A DNA stretch of 13,511 nucleotides from Archangium sp. (GTDB taxonomy: Bacteria > Myxococcota > Myxococcia > Myxococcales > Myxococcaceae). Shown here one piece after another: positions 6,458 to 13,373 of the stretch. Each line of letters begins with the position of its first letter. The first letter of the stretch is position 1. The stretch spans positions 1 through 13,511 of the forward strand of contig JAEUJT010000284.1 of NCBI GenBank assembly GCA_016793525.1, written 5' to 3'. The position numbers and the translations under genes are program-made. Below the pieces are notes generated by a model. It worked only from the letters and a program-made list of their open reading frames with translations, was not told the DNA's origin and did no database searches.

Positions 6458-8204
6458 TCGCCCGTGGCTCTGGCCCCTCGCCGCGCTCACCTGCGTCGTC
6501 GCGGCGTACAGCACCGTGCTCGACGTCGGCTTCCTGTGGGACGACATTCCCCTCATCCGCGACAACGTCGACGTGCACCATCTGCAGGCGCCGTGGGCGT
6601 CTTTGGGGCGAGGCCTCTGGCAGCACCGCTTCTTCTCCGCCGCGGGCGCGCAGCCCTATTACCGGCCGCTCATCTCCGCGAGCTACGCGGTGGAGTGGGC
6701 CCTCGGCGGTGGGCACCCCGCGCTCTTTCACGCGTCGAACCTGCTGGTGCACCTCGGGGTGTGTTGGCTGCTCTTCTTGCTGTGCCGGCGCGCGGGCGCA
6801 CCTGCGCTTCAGGCCTCGCTGGCCGCCGCCGCCTTCGGGGTGGCGACGCCGCTCACCGAATGCGTGACGTGGATCTCCGGGCGCACCGACCTCTGGGCGA
6901 CGGCGGCGGTGCTCGCGGCGCTGCTGGCCTGGCGCGACGAAGGCGCTCCTCGGCGCCGGGCGCTCGGGTCGGCGCTGCTGCTCCTCCTCGGGCTCCTCTC
7001 GAAGGAGTCCGCCATCGCCGGGGTGGTGGTGGTGGGGCTCGACGCCGTGCTCCGCAGCTCCCGTGCCGACGCGTTGCGCTCCGCCGCGGCGATGGGCGCT
7101 GTGGTGCTCGGCTACACGCTCCTCCGCCACGCGGCCATCGGCGCCACGCCCGTGGAGCCGCGGAGCCTCTCCCTCTCGCTCGCCAGCCTCGGCGAGTTGA
7201 CGTTCACCGCGCTCACCCCGTGGCGGGCCAGGCCGCAGGTCGGCTTCTTCTCCGACGCGGAGCCATGGGCGGTGGCGCTCGGTGCGGTCGCGCTCGTCGC
7301 GGGGCTCGCGGCGTTGTGGCGGGGCCGCCGGCACGCCGCGTTTCCCTCCGGAGCCGGGGCCGCGGTGGCGGTGCTGCTGGTGTCGCTCGTGCGCGCGCCG
7401 GCCTTTACGCTGACGGCCAACCGGTTCCTCTACCTGCCGCTGGCGCTGGGCCTCGTCGCCGCCAGCCATTGGCGCTGGCCCCGGTGGCTCCTCGCCGGCG
7501 TGGCCCTCGGGAGCGCCGGCCTGGGCGTGGCGACACTCCAGACCAACGCGCTCTGGGCCGATGACCTGCGGCTCTGGCTGGCCATCGAAGCCGACGCTCA
7601 CCCCCTCAACCCGGGCCCGTCGCTCGAGGTCGGCAACGCCTTGGCAGAACGCGCGCGGCACCAGGAGGCGCTGGCGCACTACGAGCGGTCGGCGGCGTTG
7701 TGGGGCGAGGTGCTCGAGAGCCCGCCGCGGCTGGCGCTCGCCGTGACGCTGTCACACCTGGGCCGAGATGCCGAAGCCTTGGCCCAGCTCGAGGTGCTTC
7801 GGCGCCGCAGCGCGACGTGGCGCCGTGCCTGGTACGACTGGCCGCTGTTCGAGGCCCGCGCGGAGCGGCTGGCCCAGGCGCGCGCGGCGCTCTCCACCGT
7901 GCGTCAGCGCTTCGGGCCCGACGAGGCGCTGGACGCGCTCGAGCGACGAATCGAGTCGTCAGCCGTCGCGCTGTCGAGCCAGGAGACGCCCAGGCACGCC
8001 CGCGCCTTCGCGTACGCCACCCTGGGGGCCACCGCGCGGGCCGAGGGCCTGTACACCGGGCTCCTCGATGACGAGGACCACCGCGTCGACGCGGCCACGT
8101 GGTTGGTGGTGCACGGCAGCGAAGCGGTGGCCACCGCCGCCGCGCGCAGCCTGGGGACCGACGAGGCAATGGCCCTGCTGCGCGCCCGCTGGTCTGACCG
8201 CTGA
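6453..8204 (+). CDS. GT-C (TMTC/DUF1736-like) glycosyltransferase with C-terminal TPRs
   Basis: This polytopic inner-membrane protein of 583 aa resembles bacterial TMTC / O-mannosyltransferase-like proteins, which use polyprenyl-phosphate sugars. Family landmarks are FLWDDIPLIRDN (27-38, the GT-C acidic pair D30/D31 in the first external loop), YYRPLISASYAVEWALGG (69-86), the HASNLLVH helix (93-100), TECVTWISGRTDLW (135-148), LLSKESAI (181-188) and ANRFLYLPLALGL (322-334). Where homologues usually have HPL before TE, this one has A131-T132-P133-L134. Around nine to eleven hydrophobic segments precede a soluble C-terminal part with TPR-like helices (389-416, 425-452 and probably to the end). 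GTG 6453 is chosen because GGAGGG lies four bases upstream and the protein then begins just before the first membrane helix. The frame is open back to 6039, but that part only shadows the VWA gene. It probably glycosylates a protein or cell-surface molecule; donor and acceptor are unknown. It ends 10 bp from a convergent gene. Confidence 0.8.
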   Translation: MNRPWLWPLAALTCVVAAYSTVLDVGFLWDDIPLIRDNVDVHHLQAPWASLGRGLWQHRFFSAAGAQPYYRPLISASYAVEWALGGGHPALFHASNLLVHLGVCWLLFLLCRRAGAPALQASLAAAAFGVATPLTECVTWISGRTDLWATAAVLAALLAWRDEGAPRRRALGSALLLLLGLLSKESAIAGVVVVGLDAVLRSSRADALRSAAAMGAVVLGYTLLRHAAIGATPVEPRSLSLSLASLGELTFTALTPWRARPQVGFFSDAEPWAVALGAVALVAGLAALWRGRRHAAFPSGAGAAVAVLLVSLVRAPAFTLTANRFLYLPLALGLVAASHWRWPRWLLAGVALGSAGLGVATLQTNALWADDLRLWLAIEADAHPLNPGPSLEVGNALAERARHQEALAHYERSAALWGEVLESPPRLALAVTLSHLGRDAEALAQLEVLRRRSATWRRAWYDWPLFEARAERLAQARAALSTVRQRFGPDEALDALERRIESSAVALSSQETPRHARAFAYATLGATARAEGLYTGLLDDEDHRVDAATWLVVHGSEAVATAAARSLGTDEAMALLRARWSDR

Positions 8205-8214
8205 CGGCCCGGCG

Positions 8215-9444
8215 CTACGGGTGAACGTTGGCCCAGCTCGCGTCGCCGCGCACGAAGGCCCCGAGAAAGTCGCTCAGCTTCTCGCCCGACGGGCTGGCGA
8301 GCGAGAGGTTGCCCAACATCGTGTGGCTGTCGCCCGCCAGGTAGAAGTACCGCGCGTTGGCCTGGCCGTCGTACTGCTGCGCCAAGAGCGCCTCGGTCTG
8401 CACCTGGTACTCGGCCGGTTGGTAGTCGAAGAACTGCCGCAGCACGGCGTCTTGCGAATACGCCAGCAGCGCGAAGCGGCGAGTGGGGAACGTGCTGGTG
8501 AGCCAGGTGACGTACGCCGGGAAGTTCGCCGCACAGGTGGTGCACGACGCGGGAATGGCGATGTTCCACGCGGCGACCCAGTCGTCGAGCCGCGTGCCGC
8601 GCGGGTTGATCATCTGCCCGGAGTCGGCCAACACGTGCACCTCGGCCCCCGGAAACGCGTCGACCACCCGCTGGTAGTTGAGCTGCGCTCCGAAGGCGCC
8701 CGCGCTCGAGCCCGAGAGGAAGATGCGCCGCGCCGCGGGGAAGGTGGCCTTCAGGCGGCGCAGGTAGGCCTCCATGTTCTTGCCGCCCTTGAAGTGCACC
8801 ATGCGCGTGCCCTGCTGGGTCGAGTAGGTGCGCACCGCGTCGCCCGCGTGCACGTCGCCGGTGCAGTACGGCACGAAGACGTAGCTCGCGTCGCGCAGTG
8901 GGTTGGCGTTCAACAGGCGGTTGAAGCCGGGCGCGCTCTTGGTGAAGTCTGACGCGAAGTCGGTGGCGCCATAGCCGGTCTCGATGTTGTCGGCGGTGCC
9001 CAGGGTGAAGCAGGTGAGGCCCTCCCAACACGCGCCGCCGCCCTGCAGGTAGACGAACACGTCGGTGCTGCGCGTCGAGGGGTTGACGCCGATGCCCGTC
9101 GGCTGGCCGTTGCCGCACACCGCGTCGGGGAACGCCACCCAGGTCCACACCTCGGGGGCGGCGGAGATGGCGTTCGGGTCGACCACCCCGGCGTCCTCCG
9201 TGCCCGCGTCGATGCGCAGCTCGGGAAGGGTGCACACCCGCGCGGTGCACACCTGGGCCCCGACGCAGACGTTGCAGAGGTTCCCACCCGCGCCGCACGC
9301 GGAGGTGACGTCGCCGGTGACACATTCTCCAGAAGACGAGCAGCACCCTTCGGCACAGGTGCTGGGCCCACACTCAGCCGAGGTGGCGCCGCAGCCTGCG
9401 AGGCACAGCGCGACCATCAGGTACGGGGCGATACGACGAATCAC
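8215..9444 (-). CDS. Pectinacetylesterase/Notum-family lipoprotein
   Basis: This is an extracytoplasmic serine carboxylesterase of the pectinacetylesterase (Notum) family, alpha/beta-hydrolase fold. Members remove O-acetyl or O-acyl groups from polysaccharides or, in animals, palmitoleate from Wnt. Starting at GTG 9444, with GGAG six bases upstream, gives a lipoprotein signal MIRRIAPYLMVALCLAGC with lipobox LAGC (Cys18). Residues 25-71 form a Cys-rich module (C25, C30, C34, C35, C41, C50, C57, C60, C66, C71) of the type found at N-termini of many myxobacterial secreted proteins, then a linker. The catalytic domain (about 95-405) has FVYLQGGGACWEG (130-142, oxyanion region), GSSAG (245-249, nucleophile S247), a probable acid at D332 (YSQDAV) and H374 (GDSHTML). 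An upstream in-frame ATG at 9486 would bury the signal, so it is not used. It is the last gene of the minus-strand group and converges on the glycosyltransferase gene. The natural substrate is unknown. Confidence 0.88.
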   Translation of the reverse strand: MIRRIAPYLMVALCLAGCGATSAECGPSTCAEGCCSSSGECVTGDVTSACGAGGNLCNVCVGAQVCTARVCTLPELRIDAGTEDAGVVDPNAISAAPEVWTWVAFPDAVCGNGQPTGIGVNPSTRSTDVFVYLQGGGACWEGLTCFTLGTADNIETGYGATDFASDFTKSAPGFNRLLNANPLRDASYVFVPYCTGDVHAGDAVRTYSTQQGTRMVHFKGGKNMEAYLRRLKATFPAARRIFLSGSSAGAFGAQLNYQRVVDAFPGAEVHVLADSGQMINPRGTRLDDWVAAWNIAIPASCTTCAANFPAYVTWLTSTFPTRRFALLAYSQDAVLRQFFDYQPAEYQVQTEALLAQQYDGQANARYFYLAGDSHTMLGNLSLASPSGEKLSDFLGAFVRGDASWANVHP

Positions 9445-9450
9445 GACGAA

Positions 9451-9454
9451 CTCC
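9451..9454 (-). promoter_or_regulatory. Shine-Dalgarno deciding the esterase start
   Basis: GGAG lies six bases before the GTG at 9444. It supports this codon over the in-frame ATG at 9486, and the resulting protein begins with a well-formed lipoprotein signal. Confidence 0.6.
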
Positions 9455-9511
9455 ACACCGCTGAAGGTGGCGCACGCGCGGCCCATGCGCCACCCGAGAC
9501 GACGACGGCTG

Positions 9512-10027
9512 TCAGAAGCCGGCGTAGAGCGTCAGGTACACCTTGAACTCGTAGAAGGCCGGGTTCGCATCGCTGCAGCCCCGGGACTCGACGAAGAAGG
9601 TGTTGGGGTCGTTGAGCGCGAGGGTGCTCAGCGTCGCAGCGGTGGCGGCGTTGATTTCGATGTCGCGCTCGCTGCCGGCGACGATGTCGACGTCACCGTA
9701 GGTGCTGAGCTCGGTGCCGGGCTCGGTCGCCGACGAGGCGATGAACACGGTGCCGTTGCCCTTGGTGGCCACCGAGTCGTCACGCGTCTTGGGGTTGGTC
9801 ACCTGGACCTTGATCTTGCGCAGCTCGACTTTGCTGATGAAGCCCTTCACGTCGTTGAGGTCGTTCCCCAGGTTGATCTCCTGGCGATCGGTCGAGCACA
9901 GCGGATCGGTCGACTCGGCGTGCACGTTGAAGGTGCGGCTGATGGTGAACTCTTTGCCGATGCAACCGGCGCAACCCTGCGACACAACCGCCAACGCCAG
10001 AACAACGACCGCGCGATGAAAACGCAT
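9512..10027 (-). CDS. Small exported protein, probable lipoprotein
   Basis: This 171-aa protein has a clear export signal (MRFHRAVVVLALAVVSQGC) and cysteines at 19 and 22, either of which could be lipidated; neither sits in a perfect lipobox. The mature part is rich in beta-prone, polar sequence (FTISRTFNVHAESTD, KIKVQVTNPKTRDD, YGDVDIVAGSERDIEINA) and ends in an aromatic/aliphatic strand, FKVYLTLYAGF. Two further cysteines (DPLCS near 44 and RGCSD near 151) could pair. No family is recognised. ATG 10027 has a strong AGGAG six bases upstream. The gene lies 33 bp after the AAA+/RF2 stop and 67 bp before the esterase start on the same strand, so co-transcription is possible. A beta-sandwich surface protein is a guess from composition only. 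Confidence 0.8.
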   Translation of the reverse strand: MRFHRAVVVLALAVVSQGCAGCIGKEFTISRTFNVHAESTDPLCSTDRQEINLGNDLNDVKGFISKVELRKIKVQVTNPKTRDDSVATKGNGTVFIASSATEPGTELSTYGDVDIVAGSERDIEINAATAATLSTLALNDPNTFFVESRGCSDANPAFYEFKVYLTLYAGF

Positions 10028-10033
10028 GAACGA

Positions 10034-10038
10034 CTCCT
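10034..10038 (-). promoter_or_regulatory. Shine-Dalgarno for the 171-aa exported protein
   Basis: AGGAG lies six bases upstream of the ATG at 10027. It is the strongest ribosome-binding site in the minus-strand group and sits beside the GGAAAA/TTTTCC hairpin. Confidence 0.65.
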
Positions 10039-10041
10039 GAG

Positions 10042-10057
10042 GGAAAAGGGGTTTTCC
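10042..10057. other. Small perfect hairpin between two genes
   Basis: GGAAAA-GGGG-TTTTCC forms a perfect six-base stem with a four-base loop in the 33-bp gap between the AAA+/RF2 stop (10061) and the next gene's Shine-Dalgarno. No U-run follows on the minus strand, so it is not a standard terminator. It could attenuate, mark a processing site, or be chance. Confidence 0.4.
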
Positions 10058-10060
10058 ATT

Positions 10061-12871
10061 CTACACGAGTGCGCTCCCGCGCGCTGCCCCTACCTCGGGA
10101 GGGCGGGTCATCCACGCCGCGATGAACTGGTCGATGTCTCCACGGAGGACATCTTTCACCCGGGGGGTGGCCTCCGAAGTGCGCGGATCTTCGACGCGCG
10201 CACCCCGGCCCACCACGTACCGGCGCACCTCTGCACCCACCTCGCCCTGAAGCGCCAACATCGCGACCGCCAGGGCCTGCACCTCGGCCGGCGTGCCCGA
10301 CCCTGCCACCTGGAGCGCCCGACCCGACCCCTCGTCGCGCAGCTGCACCTCGCTCGACACCCGCGCCACGAAACGGCCCGAGCGGCGCTTCACTTCACGG
10401 GCCGTGGCGTGTACGTGCGACGGCGTCTCCACCGGCGCCTGATCAGGCCGCGTCACCCGCACCACCGCCACTTGCCGCGCGTCATCGTCGATGCGGCGGT
10501 GCTGCCCGCGCTCTCCGGAGAGGAAGCCGTACGCCCCGGGGCCGTGCACCCGCAACACCACGCGCCGAGGTGTGTCACCCTCCGCCAGCGCCACGACCTC
10601 GAACCGCCGCCGCGCCGCCCAGCCCAGGTACATGCCCACCACCTCGTCGACCCAGGCCGCCGCCGCTTCGGATTCGGTGGCCGTCGACACCTCGAGCCAC
10701 GCTTCGTCGACGTCACCCACCGCACCCGAGGCCACGCGCGCCTCGGCGAGTTGCACCTCACGGGCCGCTTCTTCGAGCGCGCGCACCGCGGCGTTGAGCT
10801 GCACTTCGCTCTTCGCCTCCTTCGCTCGGCGGCGGGCCACCTGCGACGACTCACGCAGCCGCTCCAGCGCACCCACCTGCGCATCGACGGCGCGAAATGC
10901 GTGCAGCACCGACGCCGCCTTCTCGCTGTCGTCCCAGAAGCCAGGCGCCTGCGAAGCCTCGAGCAAGGTCCTCCGCCGACGCTCCAGGTCGGGGCGCTTC
11001 ATCGCCGCGGCCACACCTTCAGCGCGGCCCACGAGCGCCTCGGCTTCACGCACCAATGCGCGCGCGTCGAGCTTCTTGCGCTCCACATGGGCGCCCACGG
11101 CCGGCAGCTGCGCCAGCGCGGTGGCCTCTTTCGCGGGCCGCTTCGGCTCGGCGAAGGCGTGCACCTGGCCCTTGTGCACCACCACCTTCACCGGCGTGCC
11201 CGAGGGGAGCGGCCGCCGCGCGACCTCGATGGCCAACGCCGCGGTGAGCGTCTTCTCGATTTCGCGCTGCAGGTACCGCGCGCCGTGCACCGGGGAGTAG
11301 CCGCGCTCCACCAGCAGCTCCACCACGTCGGGGGCGATGTCGACGTCGAGCTGCCGCGCGCGAATGCCGTCGCGCTCCAACACGCGACCGACCTCCCGCT
11401 GGGCGATGCGCCGAATCTCCACCTTGCCCAGCGGGCGGAAGTGGCAGACCGCGTCGAAGCGGTTGAGGAACTCGGCGCGAAAGACGGAGGCCAGACGGCG
11501 CTCGAGGTCGCTCATCACCTCGCGTTCGGTGCGCGACGCAGAGAAGCCGAGCGCGCCCTCGCGGTACACCTCGGCCCCCGCATTCGACGTGCAGACGATG
11601 AGCGTGTTGTTGCACGGCACCGTCTCGCCGGCGGCGTTGACGAACTGCCCCTCGTCGAACAGCTGGAGGAACCGATCGTGGCACGTGGCGTTCGCCTTCT
11701 CGAACTCGTCGAGGAGCAGCACGGTGAACGCCCGGCCGGCGAGGGTCTGGCTCCAGGGGTTGCCGAACAGCACGTGTTCGTCGCCGGGCTCGGGCGAGTC
11801 GGCCATGTTGAGCCGCACCAGCCGCTCGTGGGTGCCGAAGAGGTACTCGGCCAGCAGCTTCGCGAGGTGCGTCTTGCCGACGCCGGTGGGCCCGGTGAAG
11901 AGGAAGACGCCGAGCGGGCGACGTGGATCATTCAGGCCGGCCTTGAGCAACGCTACCGAGCGCAGCACCGCCTGCACCGCGTCGGTCTGCCCGAGGAGGC
12001 GCGCGCCGAAGAAGCGGCCCACCTCGTCGAAGTCGAGCGGCATGGCGTCGTCAGCCATGAAGCGCGGCAGCCGGGTGGCGTGGCAGAAACGGGCCAACAC
12101 GTCTTCGCCGGTCACGCGCTCCTTCGCGGCGCCCGCGGCCTCGGTCACGGTCTCGCGGAGCAGCTCCAACGCCTTGCGAGGGAGCCGCTGCGCGAGGAGA
12201 AACTTCACCGAGAGCCGCACCGCCATGTCGCAGGCCGAAGGGTCGACGGGGATGCCGGCCTCGAGCTCCAGGTCTTCAGCGGCGCGGCCGACGAGCCAGC
12301 GGGCGCGCTCAGGCGTCGGCTCGGCCACCACCACCACGTGCAGCTTCTCCCCGAGCGTCTCGTCGCTCCGCAGCAACTCGTTGGCGCGGCGCACGTCGGC
12401 CTCGAAGATGAAGCGCAGCCGAGCCGCCCGCAGCGCGCGGATCAACACCGGCACCAGCGACGTGCCAGTGATGAGGCCCACATCGCGAATGAACACCACC
12501 GTCGGTGCGTGGTCGGCGAGCGCGTCGAGCGACTCCTCGAGCAGCTCGGCGGCGCCTTTGCTGGTGCTGGTGCGCGCGAAAATACCTGCGGCGGAGAGCT
12601 CGACGACCCGGCCGCCGACCAGCGACGCGGGAACGTTGCCGTCGACGATGCGGCGCGCCACCTCACTCACCAGCGCGCTCTTGCCGACGCCTTGGTCACC
12701 CGCGAGGAGCGGGGACTTCCCACCGCGCGTCAGCAGCGACACGAGCTCGCTCGCGTGCTGCTCGAGGCCGTACGAAGGCGCCAACGTGCGCGCGCGGGCC
12801 AGCGCGGTGAGGTCGCGCTCCACCACCGACTCGAGGCCACCCGACGACGCGCGCTTCTTCTGAGACGCCAT
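10061..12871 (-). CDS. Clp/Hsp100-type AAA+ ATPase fused to an RF2-like domain
   Basis: One continuous 936-aa frame joins two unrelated families. Residues 30-245 are a ClpA/ClpB-like D1 AAA+ domain with Walker A GDQGVGKS (58-65). Its Walker B reads VVFIRDVG (125-132) without the catalytic Glu, and GEKLH (174-178) replaces the arginine-finger segment. Residues 280-570 are D2: Walker A GPTGVGKT (327-334), Walker B VLLLDEFEKA (384-393), sensor-1 TSNAG (428-432), arginine finger FLNRF (468-472) and sensor-2 GARYLQREIE (530-539). The aromatic pore loops (GYRGE-type in D1, GYVG in D2) are missing; D2 has GNPWSQTLAGR. Residues about 600-925 align to peptide chain release factor 2: APGFWDDSEKA (642-652), WVDEVVGMYLGWAARRRFEV (740-759), AYGFLSGERGQHRRI (780-794), EVRRYVV..RVEDPRT (881-898) and DVLRGDIDQFIAAW (907-920). 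GGQ is replaced by S831-G832-R833 and SPF is absent. The ATG at 12871 has no clear Shine-Dalgarno. It is probably cytosolic. A ribosome-linked remodelling role is inferred, not shown. Confidence 0.88.
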   Translation of the reverse strand: MASQKKRASSGGLESVVERDLTALARARTLAPSYGLEQHASELVSLLTRGGKSPLLAGDQGVGKSALVSEVARRIVDGNVPASLVGGRVVELSAAGIFARTSTSKGAAELLEESLDALADHAPTVVFIRDVGLITGTSLVPVLIRALRAARLRFIFEADVRRANELLRSDETLGEKLHVVVVAEPTPERARWLVGRAAEDLELEAGIPVDPSACDMAVRLSVKFLLAQRLPRKALELLRETVTEAAGAAKERVTGEDVLARFCHATRLPRFMADDAMPLDFDEVGRFFGARLLGQTDAVQAVLRSVALLKAGLNDPRRPLGVFLFTGPTGVGKTHLAKLLAEYLFGTHERLVRLNMADSPEPGDEHVLFGNPWSQTLAGRAFTVLLLDEFEKANATCHDRFLQLFDEGQFVNAAGETVPCNNTLIVCTSNAGAEVYREGALGFSASRTEREVMSDLERRLASVFRAEFLNRFDAVCHFRPLGKVEIRRIAQREVGRVLERDGIRARQLDVDIAPDVVELLVERGYSPVHGARYLQREIEKTLTAALAIEVARRPLPSGTPVKVVVHKGQVHAFAEPKRPAKEATALAQLPAVGAHVERKKLDARALVREAEALVGRAEGVAAAMKRPDLERRRRTLLEASQAPGFWDDSEKAASVLHAFRAVDAQVGALERLRESSQVARRRAKEAKSEVQLNAAVRALEEAAREVQLAEARVASGAVGDVDEAWLEVSTATESEAAAAWVDEVVGMYLGWAARRRFEVVALAEGDTPRRVVLRVHGPGAYGFLSGERGQHRRIDDDARQVAVVRVTRPDQAPVETPSHVHATAREVKRRSGRFVARVSSEVQLRDEGSGRALQVAGSGTPAEVQALAVAMLALQGEVGAEVRRYVVGRGARVEDPRTSEATPRVKDVLRGDIDQFIAAWMTRPPEVGAARGSALV

Positions 12872-12894
12872 GCGCCAGCGTTAAAGCATGGCGC
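12872..12894 (-). promoter_or_regulatory. Hairpin immediately upstream of the AAA+/RF2 start codon
   Basis: GCGCCA (12872-12877) and TGGCGC (12889-12894) form a perfect six-base stem with an 11-base loop, ending directly at the ATG (12871-12869). It fills most of the 31-bp gap after the globin stop and occupies the place of a ribosome-binding site. It could limit initiation or make it depend on translation coming from the globin gene. The GC-rich context makes chance possible. Confidence 0.4.
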
Positions 12895-12902
12895 GGCGTG
12901 CG

Positions 12903-13373
12903 CTACAGCTTGGGCACGTACGGCGCTCCCGGCACGCCCCAACCCCACGCAGGCATCGGCGCATCGACCACCACCTGCGCGCCGTCAGCGGAGTTGATGA
13001 CCGCGAGGCGCGAGCCCCACTCGAGGTAGGCAACGAAGGCAGAACGGAACTCGGGGTCAGACGGTAGGCCCGCCTCATCGGCGCAGGCGCTGATCAACGC
13101 GACCCAGCGCGAACGTTGCGGCTCGGTGAGGTGGCGCAGCAGGTGATGACGGATCATCGCCGGGTGGCCGCCGTGCTCAGCGGAGTACTTCGCCGGGCCG
13201 CCGAAAACCTCGGCGATGAACACCGCGACGTGCTTCGCGTGTTCGGCCGACATCGAGGTGAACACCGGGCCGAGCAGCGGGTCGGCGGTGACGCGCTGGT
13301 AGAAAATGGCAGTGAGTCGCTCGAAGGCCGGTAAACCGCCGGCCCACTCGTACAGCGTCGGAGGGGTGCCCAT
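12903..13373 (-). CDS. Truncated haemoglobin, group II (GlbO/YjbI-like)
   Basis: This 156-aa haem protein has the 2-on-2 globin fold; members bind O2 or NO and are tied to redox or nitrosative stress. Visible features are LYEWAGGLPAFERL (7-20), IFYQRVTADPLLGPVF (23-38, Y25 as B10), GGHPAMIRHH (68-77, with H76 as the predicted proximal F8 His), and W90 in QRSRWVAL (G8 Trp, typical of groups II and III). The FGGP and GHP arrangement matches group II. A 20-residue tail rich in Pro, Trp and Gly (PMPAWGWGVPGAPYVPKL) extends past the usual fold. ATG 13373 is chosen because the fold starts at once and a purine-rich AGAGAG lies about six bases upstream. The frame is open to 13469, but that extension is Arg-rich and unlike a globin. 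It is the first gene of the minus-strand group, 31 bp before the AAA+/RF2 gene. Confidence 0.9.
   Translation of the reverse strand: MGTPPTLYEWAGGLPAFERLTAIFYQRVTADPLLGPVFTSMSAEHAKHVAVFIAEVFGGPAKYSAEHGGHPAMIRHHLLRHLTEPQRSRWVALISACADEAGLPSDPEFRSAFVAYLEWGSRLAVINSADGAQVVVDAPMPAWGWGVPGAPYVPKL

Noticed and set aside
8205..8214. Bidirectional terminator between the convergent genes
   Set aside because: The gap is 10 bp and no stem followed by a U-run is visible on either strand. Termination probably lies within the opposing gene or is Rho-dependent.
9445..9486. Upstream ATG for the esterase
   Set aside because: It would place 14 residues before the lipoprotein signal. GTG 9444 has GGAG at good spacing.
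10061..12871. RF2-type programmed frameshift or an assembly chimera at the AAA+/RF2 joint
   Set aside because: The frame is continuous with no internal stop, and base composition and codon bias do not change near residue 600. The inter-domain linker is coiled and natural-looking. An assembly error cannot be fully excluded without reads.
9065..12997. Very long open frame on the plus strand antisense to the lipoprotein, AAA+/RF2 and globin genes
   Set aside because: High-GC codon bias on the minus strand removes stops in this frame. The translation is rich in Arg/His/Ala with no domain, while the minus strand encodes clear families.
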